Below, piece after piece: positions 1-7,167 of a DNA stretch of 9,840 bases. The DNA is from Gammaproteobacteria bacterium (GTDB lineage Bacteria > Pseudomonadota > Gammaproteobacteria > Steroidobacterales > Steroidobacteraceae), in the NCBI GenBank assembly GCA_028293725.1, contig JAQGOE010000203.1, positions 1 through 9,840 on the forward strand, given 5' to 3'. Position numbers and translations under genes: made by a program. Numbering within the stretch: the stretch's first letter is position 1; each line of letters starts with the position of its first letter. Under the pieces are notes generated by a model, which made no database searches, was not told where the DNA came from, and saw only the letters and a list, made by a program, of their open reading frames with translations.

Positions 1-792
1 GAAAGCTTCGCCCTAGACTTCAACCGCACGTTCGGCGACTCGAGCCTGCGCCTAACGCCTCTCGCGGCGGGCGATTTCCTCATGCAAGGACCCGCCACAT
101 TGACCGCCGCGACGACGGAACCTGCGCTCGCGCTCGTCGCCGACCTTGAAGCATCGCTCCCCAAGGGTAACGAGGCGAAAGCCCTCAAGCGCCTGGGCGC
201 CGAACTCGAGATGTGGCTGCACGCGCATCCGCTCAATGAGACGCGCCGCCGACGCGGCGAGCTTCCCGTAAGCACCCTCTGGCTCTGGGGGGGAACTCCC
301 GCCCAGGCAGGCCAGACTCCCGTCTTCGCAGCCGGTGGTCCCGACTCGGCAGCAGGCGCTCACGTGGCCACGCCCACCCAACAACTTGCGCCGCCCGCCT
401 CATCCAACACTCAAACCACCCTGGCCTTTGGTAACGATCCCTACCTAGTCGGCCTCTGGCGCGTGCACGGCGACCAAACTCACGTGTTACCCGATCAACT
501 CACTGACCTGCTCACGAATCCTCACCCCCAACGGGCGGTCCTCGTCACAGAGATCACTTCAATGCTCCACCTGAATCCGCACTGGACGGTGTTGGAAGCT
601 CTCGCGGAAATCGATCGCCGCTTCGTCTCCCCAGCGATTGCGGCGCTCGGGGAAGGCAGCATCGAAAGCGTGGTGTTGATCGCGAACGACACACAATGGC
701 GCGTCCGCCGTCGCGACCGCCTCAAATTCTGGCGCCGCCCGCGCCCCGGAATCTCAGCTCTTCAAACTCCGTTCAGCCGCTCGCAGAGTTGA
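1..792 (+). CDS. RpfE-type regulatory protein / COG4255-like protein, 5' end missing
   Basis: The reading frame is open from base 1 to a TGA at 790-792, so the first visible Met (codon at 82) is internal and the gene starts upstream of the window; 263 residues are visible. The stretch RRGELPVSTLWLWGG (about residues 85-98) and the C-terminal LKFWRRPRPG (241-250) resemble the RpfE family, named after a gene of the Xanthomonas rpf (regulation of pathogenicity factors) region and sometimes annotated as a phosphoglycerate mutase-like regulator. The molecular function of the family is not established, and I see no catalytic motif. Residues about 99-140 are a Pro/Ala/Gln/Thr-rich low-complexity segment that looks like an insertion between conserved blocks. 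A recJ gene nearby agrees with the usual neighbourhood, but here a minus-strand gene separates the two. The identification comes from memory of motifs and context, not from a search. Confidence 0.7.
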   Translation, partial: ESFALDFNRTFGDSSLRLTPLAAGDFLMQGPATLTAATTEPALALVADLEASLPKGNEAKALKRLGAELEMWLHAHPLNETRRRRGELPVSTLWLWGGTPAQAGQTPVFAAGGPDSAAGAHVATPTQQLAPPASSNTQTTLAFGNDPYLVGLWRVHGDQTHVLPDQLTDLLTNPHPQRAVLVTEITSMLHLNPHWTVLEALAEIDRRFVSPAIAALGEGSIESVVLIANDTQWRVRRRDRLKFWRRPRPGISALQTPFSRSQS

Positions 793-863
793 CGCAGAAG
801 GCTATCGGAGCGAGGGAGCGACCGATCCAAAACAGTGGCGATCGGCCGCCCCGGGTGTCGCGC
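793..863. terminator. Possible bidirectional terminator between convergent genes
   Basis: The 71 bases between the RpfE-type stop and the lipocalin-like stop hold a 6-bp inverted repeat, CCGATC at 822-827 and GATCGG at 840-845, around a 12-base loop. A competing pairing joins ATCGG at 804-808 with CCGAT at 822-826. No T-tract follows on either strand, so intrinsic termination is doubtful. The assignment rests mainly on the convergent gene layout. Confidence 0.2.
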
Positions 864-1340
864 CTACTGTTTGTCGAACACCAGCACGCTGTCGGTCTTC
901 TCACCCGCCGCGGTGGTCATCTTGATCTTCGAGGTCAAGGTCTTGCCGTCTTTGGACACCGTCCGGGACGTGGTGCCGACCTCCTGGCCGCCCTTTTTCA
1001 AGGAGAACTCGGCCGTGTTGTCGTCGACCTGCTTGCCCGAAAGGTGGTCGTAATCGGGATTGCCCGTGACCGGGAAGTCCTTGCCGTTGAAGTGATAGGT
1101 CGTGTGGGTCGTCGATTTCTTGCCGTCGGCGCCCACTGACTTCATGACGAGCGTGATGGTCTTGCCGGACTGGGAGTATGTCCTCGTCTGACTCTTTATC
1201 GCCGGACCTGCCGTGAACGTCGACTTTGAAACGTCGAGCTTCCAGGTGCCGACCACCGGGTCTGGAGTCGCCGCCGTGGCGATTGGGACGCCGCCGGCCG
1301 CAGCCATGACAAGGACCGCAGTCATGAGTAGCATTCGCAT
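864..1340 (-). CDS. Small exported lipocalin-like protein of unknown function
   Basis: 158 residues. The N-terminus is a Sec signal peptide: Met-Arg, then a hydrophobic stretch to about residue 20, with a likely cleavage near ATA-A at 21-24. The mature part is about 135 residues. It starts with GTWKLDVSKSTF (31-42), the Gly-x-Trp opening typical of lipocalin-like beta-barrel domains, followed by alternating polar/hydrophobic strands rich in Lys, Thr and Ser. It has no cysteine, no lipobox and no visible enzymatic motif. A purine-rich ribosome site (GAGGGG on the minus strand, bases 1354-1349) lies 8 bases before the ATG, which supports this start over the Met codons at residues 3 and 6. It is transcribed away from recJ and towards the RpfE-type gene, so it is a single-gene unit. 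A periplasmic role is inferred from the signal peptide, possibly binding a small hydrophobic ligand; the ligand is unknown. Confidence 0.75.
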   Translation of the reverse strand: MRMLLMTAVLVMAAAGGVPIATAATPDPVVGTWKLDVSKSTFTAGPAIKSQTRTYSQSGKTITLVMKSVGADGKKSTTHTTYHFNGKDFPVTGNPDYDHLSGKQVDDNTAEFSLKKGGQEVGTTSRTVSKDGKTLTSKIKMTTAAGEKTDSVLVFDKQ

Positions 1341-1560
1341 GTTAGTTTCCCCTCTCTCTCGCTGATGTGATCTGACCGGTTACTTTTGATCTTCGGCTCT
1401 ACACAGCGTCGGGCAGCATGCGCGCGTGTACTCCTGCCGGCAAGCCCGAAGTCTCTCCACAGGAAATCGCGCTTCGACTCACAGCCGCTGGCACCGCAGC
1501 AGACCAGAGCCAGACTGAAGATTCCCATTTGCTCGCAAGCCCCTCCCGACAACGTCAACG

Positions 1561-1576
1561 CGTTTCCGCGGAAACG
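1561..1576. promoter_or_regulatory. Perfect 16-bp palindrome, candidate operator
   Basis: CGTTTCCGCGGAAACG is identical to its reverse complement over all 16 bases. It lies 100 bases before the recJ ATG and 220 bases from the start of the divergent lipocalin-like gene. AACGTC occurs at 1551-1556 and again at 1573-1578, 22 bases or about two helical turns apart, the second copy overlapping the right arm. The symmetry without a loop suits a dimeric DNA-binding protein better than an RNA hairpin. I do not recognise it as the site of a named regulator. Confidence 0.35.
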
Positions 1577-1663
1577 TCCCTCACCGCCAGAACACGAGTG
1601 ACAACTTCCGGCCCGGTTGGATTCGCGCGACGGCTCTCGGGCGTGCAGTGATCCCAGCTCCCG

Positions 1664-1669
1664 TATAAG
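1664..1669 (+). promoter_or_regulatory. Possible -10 box for recJ, giving a leaderless or near-leaderless transcript
   Basis: TATAAG matches five of six bases of the sigma-70 -10 consensus. It ends 7 bases before the recJ ATG at 1677, so transcription would begin at or next to the start codon. No good -35 hexamer sits 16-18 bases upstream, which weakens the call. The absence of a Shine-Dalgarno sequence before this ATG is consistent with leaderless initiation. Confidence 0.25.
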
Positions 1670-1676
1670 CTACCGA

Positions 1677-3434
1677 ATGGCCTATACAACCCTGCGCGTC
1701 GTCCGCCGCGACTTCCTCCCCCAAGACGCCTCATCTCTAAGCGGCGACATTCACCCCGTCCTCCGCCGCATCTACATCACCCGCGGCGTCCGAACTCCTG
1801 CAGACCTCGACGTCTCCCTAGAGCGCCTTCTCCCAGTGGGCACACTGGAGGGCATCCCGGCAGCAGTTGACCTCCTACTGCAACACCGTACCGGACGCGT
1901 CCTGGTTGTCGGTGACTTCGACGCCGACGGAGCGACGAGCACCGCCTTGATGGTCCGAGCCTTAAAGGCGTGGGGTTTTGCATCGGTCGATTTCCTCGTC
2001 CCGAACCGCTTCCAGTTTGGCTACGGTCTGACCCCGGAAATCGTTGCGCTAGCCGTGACCCGTTCACCCACTCTTATCGTCACGGTCGACAACGGCATCT
2101 CGAGCATCGCTGGTGTCGCCCATGCACGCGCGCTGGGTATGGACGTCCTCATCACCGACCACCATCTGGCGGGTGTCGAGCTTCCGAACGCCAACGTCAT
2201 CGTCAACCCAAACCTCGCCAGCAGCACGTTCGGCAGCCGTTCGCTCGCTGGCGTAGGTGTCGCGTTTTACGTCATGGCTGCAGTGCGCCGTGGCCTCGAT
2301 GCCGAGAACCTCGCGCCGCCGGGCGCGCCCAGCGTCGCGGAATTCCTCGACCTCGTAGCTCTCGGTACCGTCGCGGACGTGGTCCCCTTAGATTGCAACA
2401 ACCGCGTCCTCGTGGCGCAGGGCCTGAAGCGAATCCGCGCGGGCCGTTGCGTAGCAGGGATTAGCGCGCTGCTGTCGCTTGCGAACCGACGCACCACTGA
2501 CCTAACCGCATCCGATCTTGCTTTCGCGGTGGCCCCCCGTCTGAACGCCGCCGGTCGGATGGACGACATGACGATTGGTATTCAATGTCTCCTGAGCGAC
2601 GATCCGACCACCGCGCAGATGCTCGCCGCGCGCCTCGACCAGCTCAACCAGGAGCGCCGGGAAACCGAAGCCCGCATGCAGATCGAAGCGCTAGCCGCCG
2701 TCAGCCGTCTCCGCGACACCGGACCACGCGCGGTCCATCGCAGCGGGGTTTGCCTCTACGACGAGAGTTGGCATCAGGGCGTAGTCGGCCTCGTCGCTAG
2801 TCGCGTAAAGGATCGGGTGCGTCGCCCAGTCATTGCCTTCGCGCTAGCGAGCGACGAGACGCTCCGAGGCTCCGCGCGCTCAATGCCCGGCATCCACATT
2901 CGCGACGTGCTCGACGCGGTCGCGGCGCGCGAACCGGACCTCATTAGTAAGTTTGGTGGGCACGCCATGGCGGCGGGACTCACGCTGGATCGCTCAAAGC
3001 TCGACCGTTTCGCCAAAGCTTTCGACGAAGAAGTCGCGCGTTGGGCCGAACGCGGTGCCGCGAGCGACGCAGTCGAAACCGACGGCGAACTCTCCGTGCA
3101 AGAGATAGCACTGGAAACCGCGCAAGCGCTGCGCGCGGGCGGCCCGTGGGGCCAGTCGTTTCCCGAGCCGTGCTTCGACGGCGTTTTCGATATTCGAAAT
3201 ACCCGCGTCGTGGGCGACCGTCACTTGAAAATGTGGGTTGAAGTCCCACGAACAGGGCGCTCTTTCGATGCAATTGCCTTTAATCACATCGAAGAGCGCG
3301 ACAGCTTCGTCGCACCCGCGGGCGCTGTGCACCTCGTTTATAGGCTCGACATCAACGAGTACCAGGGCGAGCGCCGCCTGCAGCTCCTGGTCGATCACGT
3401 GCTGCCTGTGCAAATGGCCGCGCTACCCTCGTAG
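1677..3434 (+). CDS. recJ: Single-stranded-DNA-specific 5'-3' exonuclease RecJ
   Basis: 585 residues, close to the 577 of E. coli RecJ. It degrades single-stranded DNA from 5' ends in the RecF recombination pathway, mismatch repair and fork processing, using metal ions in the cytoplasm. The DHH-family motifs are present in order: GDFDADG at 79-85, VDNG at 137-140, DHH at 161-163, LGTVADVVPL at 229-238 and RLNAAGRM at 288-295. The DHHA1 part follows, with HQGVVGLVASRVKDR at 366-380 and FGGHAMAAGL at 426-435. The C-terminal OB-like domain ends near residue 578. No key residue is missing. I chose ATG 1677 because the family-like sequence starts there; the frame extends to a TTG at 1617, but the 20 extra residues are Ser/Arg-rich and have no ribosome site. 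It is the first gene of the plus-strand run and is followed by prfB after 113 bases. Confidence 0.97.
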   Translation: MAYTTLRVVRRDFLPQDASSLSGDIHPVLRRIYITRGVRTPADLDVSLERLLPVGTLEGIPAAVDLLLQHRTGRVLVVGDFDADGATSTALMVRALKAWGFASVDFLVPNRFQFGYGLTPEIVALAVTRSPTLIVTVDNGISSIAGVAHARALGMDVLITDHHLAGVELPNANVIVNPNLASSTFGSRSLAGVGVAFYVMAAVRRGLDAENLAPPGAPSVAEFLDLVALGTVADVVPLDCNNRVLVAQGLKRIRAGRCVAGISALLSLANRRTTDLTASDLAFAVAPRLNAAGRMDDMTIGIQCLLSDDPTTAQMLAARLDQLNQERRETEARMQIEALAAVSRLRDTGPRAVHRSGVCLYDESWHQGVVGLVASRVKDRVRRPVIAFALASDETLRGSARSMPGIHIRDVLDAVAAREPDLISKFGGHAMAAGLTLDRSKLDRFAKAFDEEVARWAERGAASDAVETDGELSVQEIALETAQALRAGGPWGQSFPEPCFDGVFDIRNTRVVGDRHLKMWVEVPRTGRSFDAIAFNHIEERDSFVAPAGAVHLVYRLDINEYQGERRLQLLVDHVLPVQMAALPS

Positions 3435-3490
3435 CGGGGCCGCCCGGGCTCGCCGCCCACGGACAATGACCATTAATGGAAGGCAGTGCC

Positions 3491-3513
3491 GGCGGGGTGC
3501 TAGCATCCCCGCC
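3491..3513 (+). promoter_or_regulatory. Hairpin overlapping a possible extended -10 promoter upstream of prfB
   Basis: A 7-bp GC stem (GGCGGGG at 3491-3497 with CCCCGCC at 3507-3513) encloses the self-complementary TGCTAGCA. Only two Ts follow (CTTAACT), so it is a poor intrinsic terminator for recJ. The loop reads TGCTAGCAT, which fits an extended -10 element (TG-n-TAGCAT, TAGCAT at 3501-3506) for a prfB promoter with a start about 35 bases before the ATG. No convincing -35 is visible. The two readings, attenuator/terminator or internal promoter, cannot be separated by eye. Confidence 0.35.
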
Positions 3514-3547
3514 CTTAACTGCGACCTGAAGACATTACGGCATCACG

Positions 3548-4643
3548 ATGGAAGTCAATCAGCTCAAACGCCAGCTCAAAGACCTCGGGGAGCGCATCGC
3601 CTCCTTACGGGGGTTTCTTTGAGTACGACAATAAGAAAGAGCGTCTCGAAGAGGTCAGCCGTGAGCTCGAAGACCCTGCCGTCTGGACGAAGCCCGAGCG
3701 GGCACAGGAATTGGGACGCGAACGCGCGAAGCTGACCGCCGATACTGGCGAAATCGACCGTACCACCAAAGGTATCGCGGACGCGGTGGAGCTTCTCGAA
3801 CTCGCGGAAGGCGAGGGTGACGAGGCGGCCGCGCGAGATATTGATAACGACGCGCAGCGACTCGAAGCCGATGTCCGGCGCCTCGAGCTGAAGCGCATGT
3901 TTCATGGCGAGATGGACTCGCACAATGCCTTCCTCGATATCCAAGCGGGCGCTGGTGGCACGGAGGCGCAGGATTGGGCGCAGATGCTACTGCGCATGTA
4001 TCTCCGCTGGGCCGCGGCGCGTGGTTTCAAGGCCGAAGTGATCGACTCGAATCCGGGCGAAGTAGCCGGTATGAAGAGTGCAACGGTAGAGATAACGGGT
4101 GACTACGCGTACGGCTGGCTGCGCACCGAGACCGGTGTGCATCGTCTCGTGCGCAAATCGCCCTTCGATTCCGGCAATCGCCGGCACACTTCGTTCGCCT
4201 CCGTGTTTATCTCGCCGGAGGTCGACGACGACATTGATATTGACATCAACCCCGCGGACCTCAGGACCGATGTGTATCGCTCCTCGGGCGCCGGCGGCCA
4301 GCACGTGAACAAGACGGAGTCTGCCGTGCGCATCACGCACATGCCGAGCGGCATCGTGGTCGCCTGTCAGAACGAGCGCAGCCAGCACAAAAACCGCTCG
4401 ACGGCCATGAAGATGTTGAAAGCCAAGTTATACGAGCTCGAAGTCAACAAGCGCAACGCCGCCGCCCAGGTGCTGGAGGATTCGAAGTCGGACGTGAGCT
4501 GGGGCAACCAGATTCGCTCCTACGTGCTCGATCAGTCGCGCATCAAGGACCTGCGCACCGGCGTCGAAGTGGGAGCCACCGACAAAGTGTTGGATGGTGA
4601 CCTCGATCAATTTCTCGAAGCATCGCTCAAGGCGGGAGTTTAG
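3548..4643 (+). CDS. prfB: Peptide chain release factor 2, expressed by programmed +1 frameshift
   Basis: RF2 recognises UGA and UAA stop codons and triggers peptide release on the ribosome. The gene is two joined pieces: 3548-3619 (24 codons), then 3621-4643 after skipping T3620, giving 364 residues against 365 in E. coli. The stop-recognition tripeptide SPF is at residues 204-206. The catalytic GGQ is at 249-251 within [17 protein letters not shown]; its Gln is the residue methylated by PrmC in bacteria that have that enzyme. The position matching E. coli Thr246 is Ser here (residue 245), avoiding the weakly active Thr variant of strain K-12. No strong ribosome site precedes ATG 3548; the start is set by the leader peptide [13 protein letters not shown] and the family's usual length before the frameshift. 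The TAG stop at 4641-4643 directly abuts the lysS start, so translational coupling is likely. Confidence 0.96.
3608..3623 (+). promoter_or_regulatory. prfB programmed +1 frameshift site
   Basis: The in-frame reading is CGG GGG TTT CTT TGA G, with the UGA at 3620-3622. The classic E. coli site is AGG GGG TAT CTT TGA C. Kept here are the G-rich internal Shine-Dalgarno-like run (3609-3613), the 3-base spacer, the slippery CTT and the TGA. When RF2 is scarce the ribosome pauses at UGA, slips one base and continues with GAG. Differences from E. coli are C for A at the start of the G-rich element, TTT for TAT, and G rather than C after the stop. The site is an autoregulatory switch: RF2 levels control RF2 synthesis. 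Confidence 0.95.
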
Positions 4644-6170
4644 GTGACAGACGTGAAAGAGACCCCCCCCGACGCCGTCGACGAAAACAAACTCATCGCC
4701 GAGCGCCGCACCAAGCTAGCCGCCGTTCGCGAGTCCGCGAGCCAAGCCGGCACCGCCGCCTTCCCCAACGACTTCCGCCGCAATGCCCTGGCCGCGCAGT
4801 TGCACGCCGCGTTCGGCGAGCGCGATACCGCCTGGCTCGAAGCGAATCCCACCCGCGTCGACGTCGGTGGCCGCATGCTCTTCAAGCGCGTCATGGGTAA
4901 GGCGAGCTTCGCCAAGATTGCCGACCGCACCGGCCAGATCCAGCTCTTCCTCCAGCAGGACGCCCTCGGCTCCGCCTACGACGCCTTCAAAGGGTGGGAC
5001 GTCGGCGACATCATCGGCGGCAGCGGTATTCTGTTTAGAACCAAGACCAACGAGCTCTCGGTGCGCGTCGACAGCGTGCGCCTGCTAGTGAAGTCACTGC
5101 GCCCTCTGCCCGACAAGTGGCACGGCCTTTCCGATAACGAGACTCGCTACCGCCAGCGTTACGTCGACCTCATCGTCAACGAGACGAGCCGGAACGTCTT
5201 CCGCACGCGCACCCGCATCGTCCGCTACCTGCGCGACTTTCTCGACTCTCTCGACTTCCTCGAAGTAGAGACCCCGATGATGCAGCCGATTCCCGGTGGC
5301 GCCGCGGCGAAGCCGTTCATCACCCACCACAATGCGCTCGACATCGACATGTATCTGCGCATTGCGCCCGAGTTGTATCTGAAGCGTCTCGTCGTCGGCG
5401 GCTTCGAGCGCGTCTACGAAATCAACCGCAACTTCCGCAACGAGGGCGTGTCAACCCGGCACAACCCCGAGTTCACCATGCTGGAGTTGTATCTCGCGTA
5501 TGCCGACTATCGCGACATCATGGATTGGATCGAGAAGGCCATGCGCGGCCTCGCCGACACCTTGAACGGCTCGCCCAAGCTGCAGTACCAGGGCCGCGAA
5601 TACGATCTGGGCAAGCCCTTCCGCCGTGTCACGGTGGAGGAAGCCATCATCGAGAACAACCCCGGCATCGACCCGCTATCCCTGCGCGACATCACCTACT
5701 TGCGCAAGAGTTGCGAGAAGCTTGGCATCCCGGTGAATGCCCACGACGGCCCGGGCAAGTTGCAGATGGAGATTTTCGAGAAGACGGCCGAGCACACACT
5801 CGTTGACCCGACCTTCGCGTACGCCTATCCGGCCGAAGTGTCCCCGTTATCCCGCGCGAACGACGCCGACCCGTTTCTCACCGACCGTTTCGAGTTCTTC
5901 ATCGCCGGACGCGAGATCGCCAACGGCTTCTCGGAACTCAATGACGCCGAAGACCAGGCGGCGCGCTTCCGGGCCCAGGTGGCCCGCAAGGACAAGGGTG
6001 ACGAAGAGGCCATGTTCTATGACGCCGATTACGTGCGTGCCCTGGAGTACGGCATGCCACCTACAGCCGGTCTGGGTGTTGGCATCGACAGGCTCGTCAT
6101 GTTCTTCACCGATTCCGCCTCCATCCGCGATGTGATCCTCTTCCCACACATGCGCCCGGAGGTCGATTGA
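4644..6170 (+). CDS. lysS: Lysyl-tRNA synthetase, class II
   Basis: 508 residues (E. coli LysS has 505). It charges tRNA-Lys with lysine using ATP in the cytoplasm. An N-terminal helix region is followed by the OB-fold anticodon-binding domain, with [19 protein letters not shown] at 74-92. The class II catalytic core then carries motif 1 around [16 protein letters not shown] (205-220), motif 2 in [15 protein letters not shown] (254-268) followed by HNPEFTMLE (273-281), and motif 3 in [13 protein letters not shown] (476-488), with the usual C-terminal LFPHMRPE. The start is GTG at 4644-4646, directly after the prfB TAG. A ribosome site (GGGAG at 4634-4638) lies inside the end of prfB, 5 bases before it. 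The prfB-lysS pair is conserved in many bacteria including E. coli. No defect is visible. Confidence 0.97.
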   Translation: MTDVKETPPDAVDENKLIAERRTKLAAVRESASQAGTAAFPNDFRRNALAAQLHAAFGERDTAWLEANPTRVDVGGRMLFKRVMGKASFAKIADRTGQIQLFLQQDALGSAYDAFKGWDVGDIIGGSGILFRTKTNELSVRVDSVRLLVKSLRPLPDKWHGLSDNETRYRQRYVDLIVNETSRNVFRTRTRIVRYLRDFLDSLDFLEVETPMMQPIPGGAAAKPFITHHNALDIDMYLRIAPELYLKRLVVGGFERVYEINRNFRNEGVSTRHNPEFTMLELYLAYADYRDIMDWIEKAMRGLADTLNGSPKLQYQGREYDLGKPFRRVTVEEAIIENNPGIDPLSLRDITYLRKSCEKLGIPVNAHDGPGKLQMEIFEKTAEHTLVDPTFAYAYPAEVSPLSRANDADPFLTDRFEFFIAGREIANGFSELNDAEDQAARFRAQVARKDKGDEEAMFYDADYVRALEYGMPPTAGLGVGIDRLVMFFTDSASIRDVILFPHMRPEVD

Positions 6171-6183
6171 GCCTGGAGGTCGT

Positions 6184-7167
6184 ATGAGAGGGGCACCCAT
6201 AGGGGTGTTCGACTCGGGTGTAGGGGGTTTGACGGTTCTGAAGGCGCTCGTGGCGGAGTTGCCGCACGAGCACTTCGTATATCTCGGTGACACCGCACGC
6301 CTGCCCTACGGCACGAAAAGTCCGGAAACGGTTGCCCGTTACGCCGTGCAAGCCGCGGAGGCGCTGGCGGAGTATGGCGTCAAATGTCTGGTCATCGCTT
6401 GTAACACCGCTTCATCGGTTGGTCTGCCCGCGATCCGCGAGCATATCCGCAGCATGCCGGTCATCGGAGTCATCGAGCCCGGCGCGCAGGCCGCCTGTGC
6501 GGCCTCCAAAACAGGTCACATTGCCGTCATCGCAACCGAAGGTACGGTTCGCGGCGGCGCCTATCAGGAAGCCATCCTGCGTATCCGCGGTCACGCACAC
6601 GTCATCGCGCAACCAACACAACTGTTCGTGGCCCTGGCGGAGGAGGGCCTGCACGAGGGGCCGATAGCTGACAGCGTAGCCCGCCACTATCTCGATCCGA
6701 TTTTTCACGCGTCCCGCGCTGCCATGTCGTCGCGCGATATGAAGGCGCAGCCTGACACGATGGCGCCCTCTGGCACGAAGGCGCACCCTGACATGACGGC
6801 GCACCCGAGCACGGTGGCCCGTTCAAACATGACGACGCCCCCAATCATGACGGCGCCCCCCGACACCCTCGTGTTGGGATGTACCCACTTCCCCATGCTC
6901 GCCGGCGCCATCCGCGCCGCCGTCGGCCCCAACATCCAAATCGTCGACTCGGCCGCCACCACCGCAAAAAGTGTCCGCGAGACGTTGCAACGCGAATCCC
7001 TGATGCGAGGCGACGCCTCTACAGGTAGCGGTGCCCTGTCAGGCGCCGCGGGCACCGGCGCGATCCGCTTCCTCGCCACCGATTCCATCGAGCGCTTCGT
7101 CCGCATCGGCACTCGTTTTCTCGAGCGCCCCATCGACCCCGAAGAAGTCGAGCTCATCGATCTCTGA
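6184..7167 (+). CDS. murI: Glutamate racemase with a repetitive internal insertion
   Basis: 327 residues, long for a family usually of about 265-285. It interconverts L- and D-glutamate without cofactor, supplying D-Glu for peptidoglycan in the cytoplasm. The N-terminal half is standard: VFDSGVGGLTVL (8-19) with the conserved Asp-Ser, YLGDTARLPYGTK (33-45), catalytic Cys73 in ACNTASS, and IATEGTVRGGAY (116-127). The second catalytic Cys233 is in LGCTHFPML. Bacillus subtilis RacE has its cysteines at about 74 and 185, so roughly 49 extra residues lie between the two here, in about 176-225. That insertion is a degenerate repeat of Met-x-Ala-x-Pro type. All catalytic residues are kept, so the enzyme is probably active. 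The start is ATG 6184 after GGAGGT at 6175-6180, a strong ribosome site with an unusually short 3-base spacing. The lysS-murI gap is 13 bases, suggesting cotranscription. Confidence 0.95.
   Translation: MRGAPIGVFDSGVGGLTVLKALVAELPHEHFVYLGDTARLPYGTKSPETVARYAVQAAEALAEYGVKCLVIACNTASSVGLPAIREHIRSMPVIGVIEPGAQAACAASKTGHIAVIATEGTVRGGAYQEAILRIRGHAHVIAQPTQLFVALAEEGLHEGPIADSVARHYLDPIFHASRAAMSSRDMKAQPDTMAPSGTKAHPDMTAHPSTVARSNMTTPPIMTAPPDTLVLGCTHFPMLAGAIRAAVGPNIQIVDSAATTAKSVRETLQRESLMRGDASTGSGALSGAAGTGAIRFLATDSIERFVRIGTRFLERPIDPEEVELIDL
6724..6866 (+). repeat. Degenerate tandem repeat within murI
   Basis: Units of 15, 18 or 21 bases begin at 6724, 6739, 6760, 6778, 6793, 6814, 6829 and 6847, most with ATG (AAG at 6778, GTG at 6814), followed by a sequence close to A(A/C)GGCGC(A/C)CCC. 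They encode segments such as MKAQPDT, MTAHPST and MTAPPDT. Every unit length is a multiple of three, so the reading frame is kept. The repeat ends just before the codons for the second catalytic cysteine region. Confidence 0.8.

Larger units (their letters stand above)
1341..1676. other. Divergent intergenic region between the lipocalin-like gene and recJ
   Basis: This 336-base region has no credible gene: its short open frames have no ribosome sites and no recognisable protein. It must contain the promoters of two divergent genes. Next to the minus-strand gene I see a good ribosome site but no clear -35/-10 pair. Towards recJ it holds a perfect 16-base palindrome at 1561-1576 and a TATAAG box at 1664-1669. 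No tRNA-like fold or T-rich terminator was seen. Confidence 0.6.

Noticed and set aside
1617..1676. recJ start at TTG 1617
   Set aside because: There is no ribosome site, the extra 20 residues are unlike the family, and the normal RecJ length is reached from ATG 1677.
3711..4643. prfB as a 310-residue protein starting at TTG 3711
   Set aside because: The frame is open back to the TGA frameshift site, and the sequence from 3548 matches the N-terminal domain of RF2. The longer, frameshifted product has the normal length.
6602..6844. Minus-strand frame with GAPSCQ-type repeats
   Set aside because: The repetitive look is only the reverse reading of the murI insertion repeat; there is no start signal and no family.
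6724..6866. CRISPR-like or mobile-element explanation for the murI repeats
   Set aside because: Units are very short and contiguous without spacers, always multiples of three and in frame; no transposase or terminal inverted repeat is present.
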